Part shown: positions 12,826 to 13,150 of the stretch, piece after piece
Layout: every line of letters starts with the position of its first letter
How positions within the stretch are numbered: position 1 is the first letter of the stretch
The notes under the pieces: model-generated
What the model saw: the letters and a program-made list of their open reading frames with translations, nothing else
What the model was told of the DNA's origin: nothing
Database searches by the model: none
Origin: Phycisphaerae bacterium SM23_33
GTDB taxonomy: Bacteria; Planctomycetota; Phycisphaerae; SM23-33
Assembly: GCA_001303665.1 (NCBI GenBank)
Contig: LJUF01000114.1
Location: 1 to 13,150 of the forward strand
DNA: 13,150 nucleotides
Direction of reading: 5' to 3'
Program-made: the position numbers and the translations under genes

Positions 12826-13150
12826 TCATGGGCTCTGCTCGCGGGCCAGTTCAACAAGTCTGCGGGCCACAGGGTGGTCGGGCCGAATGAGGGAGGGGTC
12901 GTCGCTGGCCTGGCCTGGGATGAGCGTGGGGAGTGCGCCCATGCGGCGGTAGACCTCAATCCCCAGCTCCACGTCCGGGTCGGTGGGGCCGAGGTGGTAG
13001 TAACCCACAAGGCGCGTGTGCGGCTGCCACAGGAAAGAGCAGATCGGATGGGCGGCCTGGACGTGGTGAGGCTGGAGCGGGTGGTTCCACCCGTCGTGGA
13101 TGTGGGCCTGGGCGAAGCACTCGCGTTGGAAGCTGACCTCGTTCAGCCCC
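12826..13150 (-). CDS. C-terminal part of an unrecognised protein, N terminus outside the window
   Basis: On the - strand an open frame runs from the right window edge to a TGA at 12826-12828, giving 107 visible residues. They include FAQAHIHDGWNHPLQPHHV, LVGYYHLGPTDPDVELGIEV and RRMGALPTLIPGQASDD, and end LVELAREQSP. The part rich in His, Trp and Tyr looks like a folded soluble enzyme or binding protein, but I cannot name a family. The GTG at 13008 is an internal Val, since the frame continues upstream with sensible composition. It converges on the MCE gene with only a 16-base gap and no clear terminator. Confidence 0.6.
   Translation of the reverse strand, partial: GLNEVSFQRECFAQAHIHDGWNHPLQPHHVQAAHPICSFLWQPHTRLVGYYHLGPTDPDVELGIEVYRRMGALPTLIPGQASDDPSLIRPDHPVARRLVELAREQSP

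Noticed and set aside
12810..12830. Possible bidirectional terminator between the MCE gene and the convergent gene
   Set aside because: Only a short CCCGGG palindrome is present; there is no stem of useful length and no T run.
9648..13010. A 1120-codon open frame on the - strand, antisense to the STAS, mlaE, mlaF and mlaD genes
   Set aside because: The four + strand genes have intact family motifs. The antisense product is a monotonous Gly/His/Gln/Arg/Asp/Val mixture with no domain, which is the usual shadow of high-GC codon bias.
1..13150. CRISPR arrays, tRNA or rRNA genes, insertion-sequence ends, integrase or attachment sites
   Set aside because: None was seen: no regularly spaced repeats, no cloverleaf or rRNA-like stretch, and no transposase or recombinase frame.

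Overview
The window is GC-rich DNA with densely packed genes, nearly all on the + strand. The gene set suggests a Gram-negative-type bacterium. It includes an outer-membrane lipid-transport (MCE/Mla-like) operon, a predicted lipoprotein, and a short protein that opens with a CPKC...CPHC zinc ribbon of a style common in Planctomycetota. I infer a planctomycete, possibly of the class Phycisphaerae, probably from an environmental genome. That assignment is by style only; there is no rRNA or marker gene here to confirm it.

Layout. (1) 1-1163: threonine synthase, cut off at its 5' end by the window edge. (2) 1164-2046: a lower-GC accessory patch with a 31-codon ORF, a hairpin with promoter-like hexamers, and a HEPN/MNT gene pair of toxin-antitoxin type whose genes overlap. 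(3) 2102-2851: a six-helix membrane protein of unknown function. (4) 2852-2987: a spacer with a tandem 9-mer repeat. (5) 2988-3776: dapB of lysine/peptidoglycan precursor synthesis. (6) 3868-6726: three envelope genes of uncertain function: an exported protein with a TolB/CsgG-like domain and a 45-bp tandem duplication in its leader region, a single-anchor protein with HEAT-like helices, and a zinc-ribbon/DUF4870 membrane protein. (7) 6756-7793: low-specificity L-threonine aldolase. (8) 7829-8542: endonuclease V. (9) 8635-12809: a compact six-gene operon: HEAT-type lipoprotein, RsbW-like ATPase/kinase, STAS protein, MlaE-like permease, MlaF-like ATPase and MlaD-like MCE protein with a very long helical tail. 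(10) 12826-13150: the 3' part of an unrecognised gene on the - strand, converging on the operon.

How the genes work together. The most interesting unit is 8635-12809. A retrograde or anterograde lipid transporter core (permease, ATPase, MCE protein) is joined by overlapping or near-abutting genes to an RsbW-type kinase and a STAS protein with a phosphorylatable DSSG motif. In Escherichia coli the Mla ATPase also carries a STAS subunit (MlaB). The arrangement therefore suggests that a partner-switch kinase may control a lipid transporter directly through its STAS subunit, instead of (or as well as) controlling a sigma factor. The window has no MlaA or MlaC. The roughly 220-residue helical region after the MCE domain could substitute for a soluble carrier by bridging the periplasm.

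The amino-acid genes (threonine synthase, dapB, threonine aldolase) share the aspartate/threonine theme but are separated by unrelated genes, so they are not obviously one regulon.
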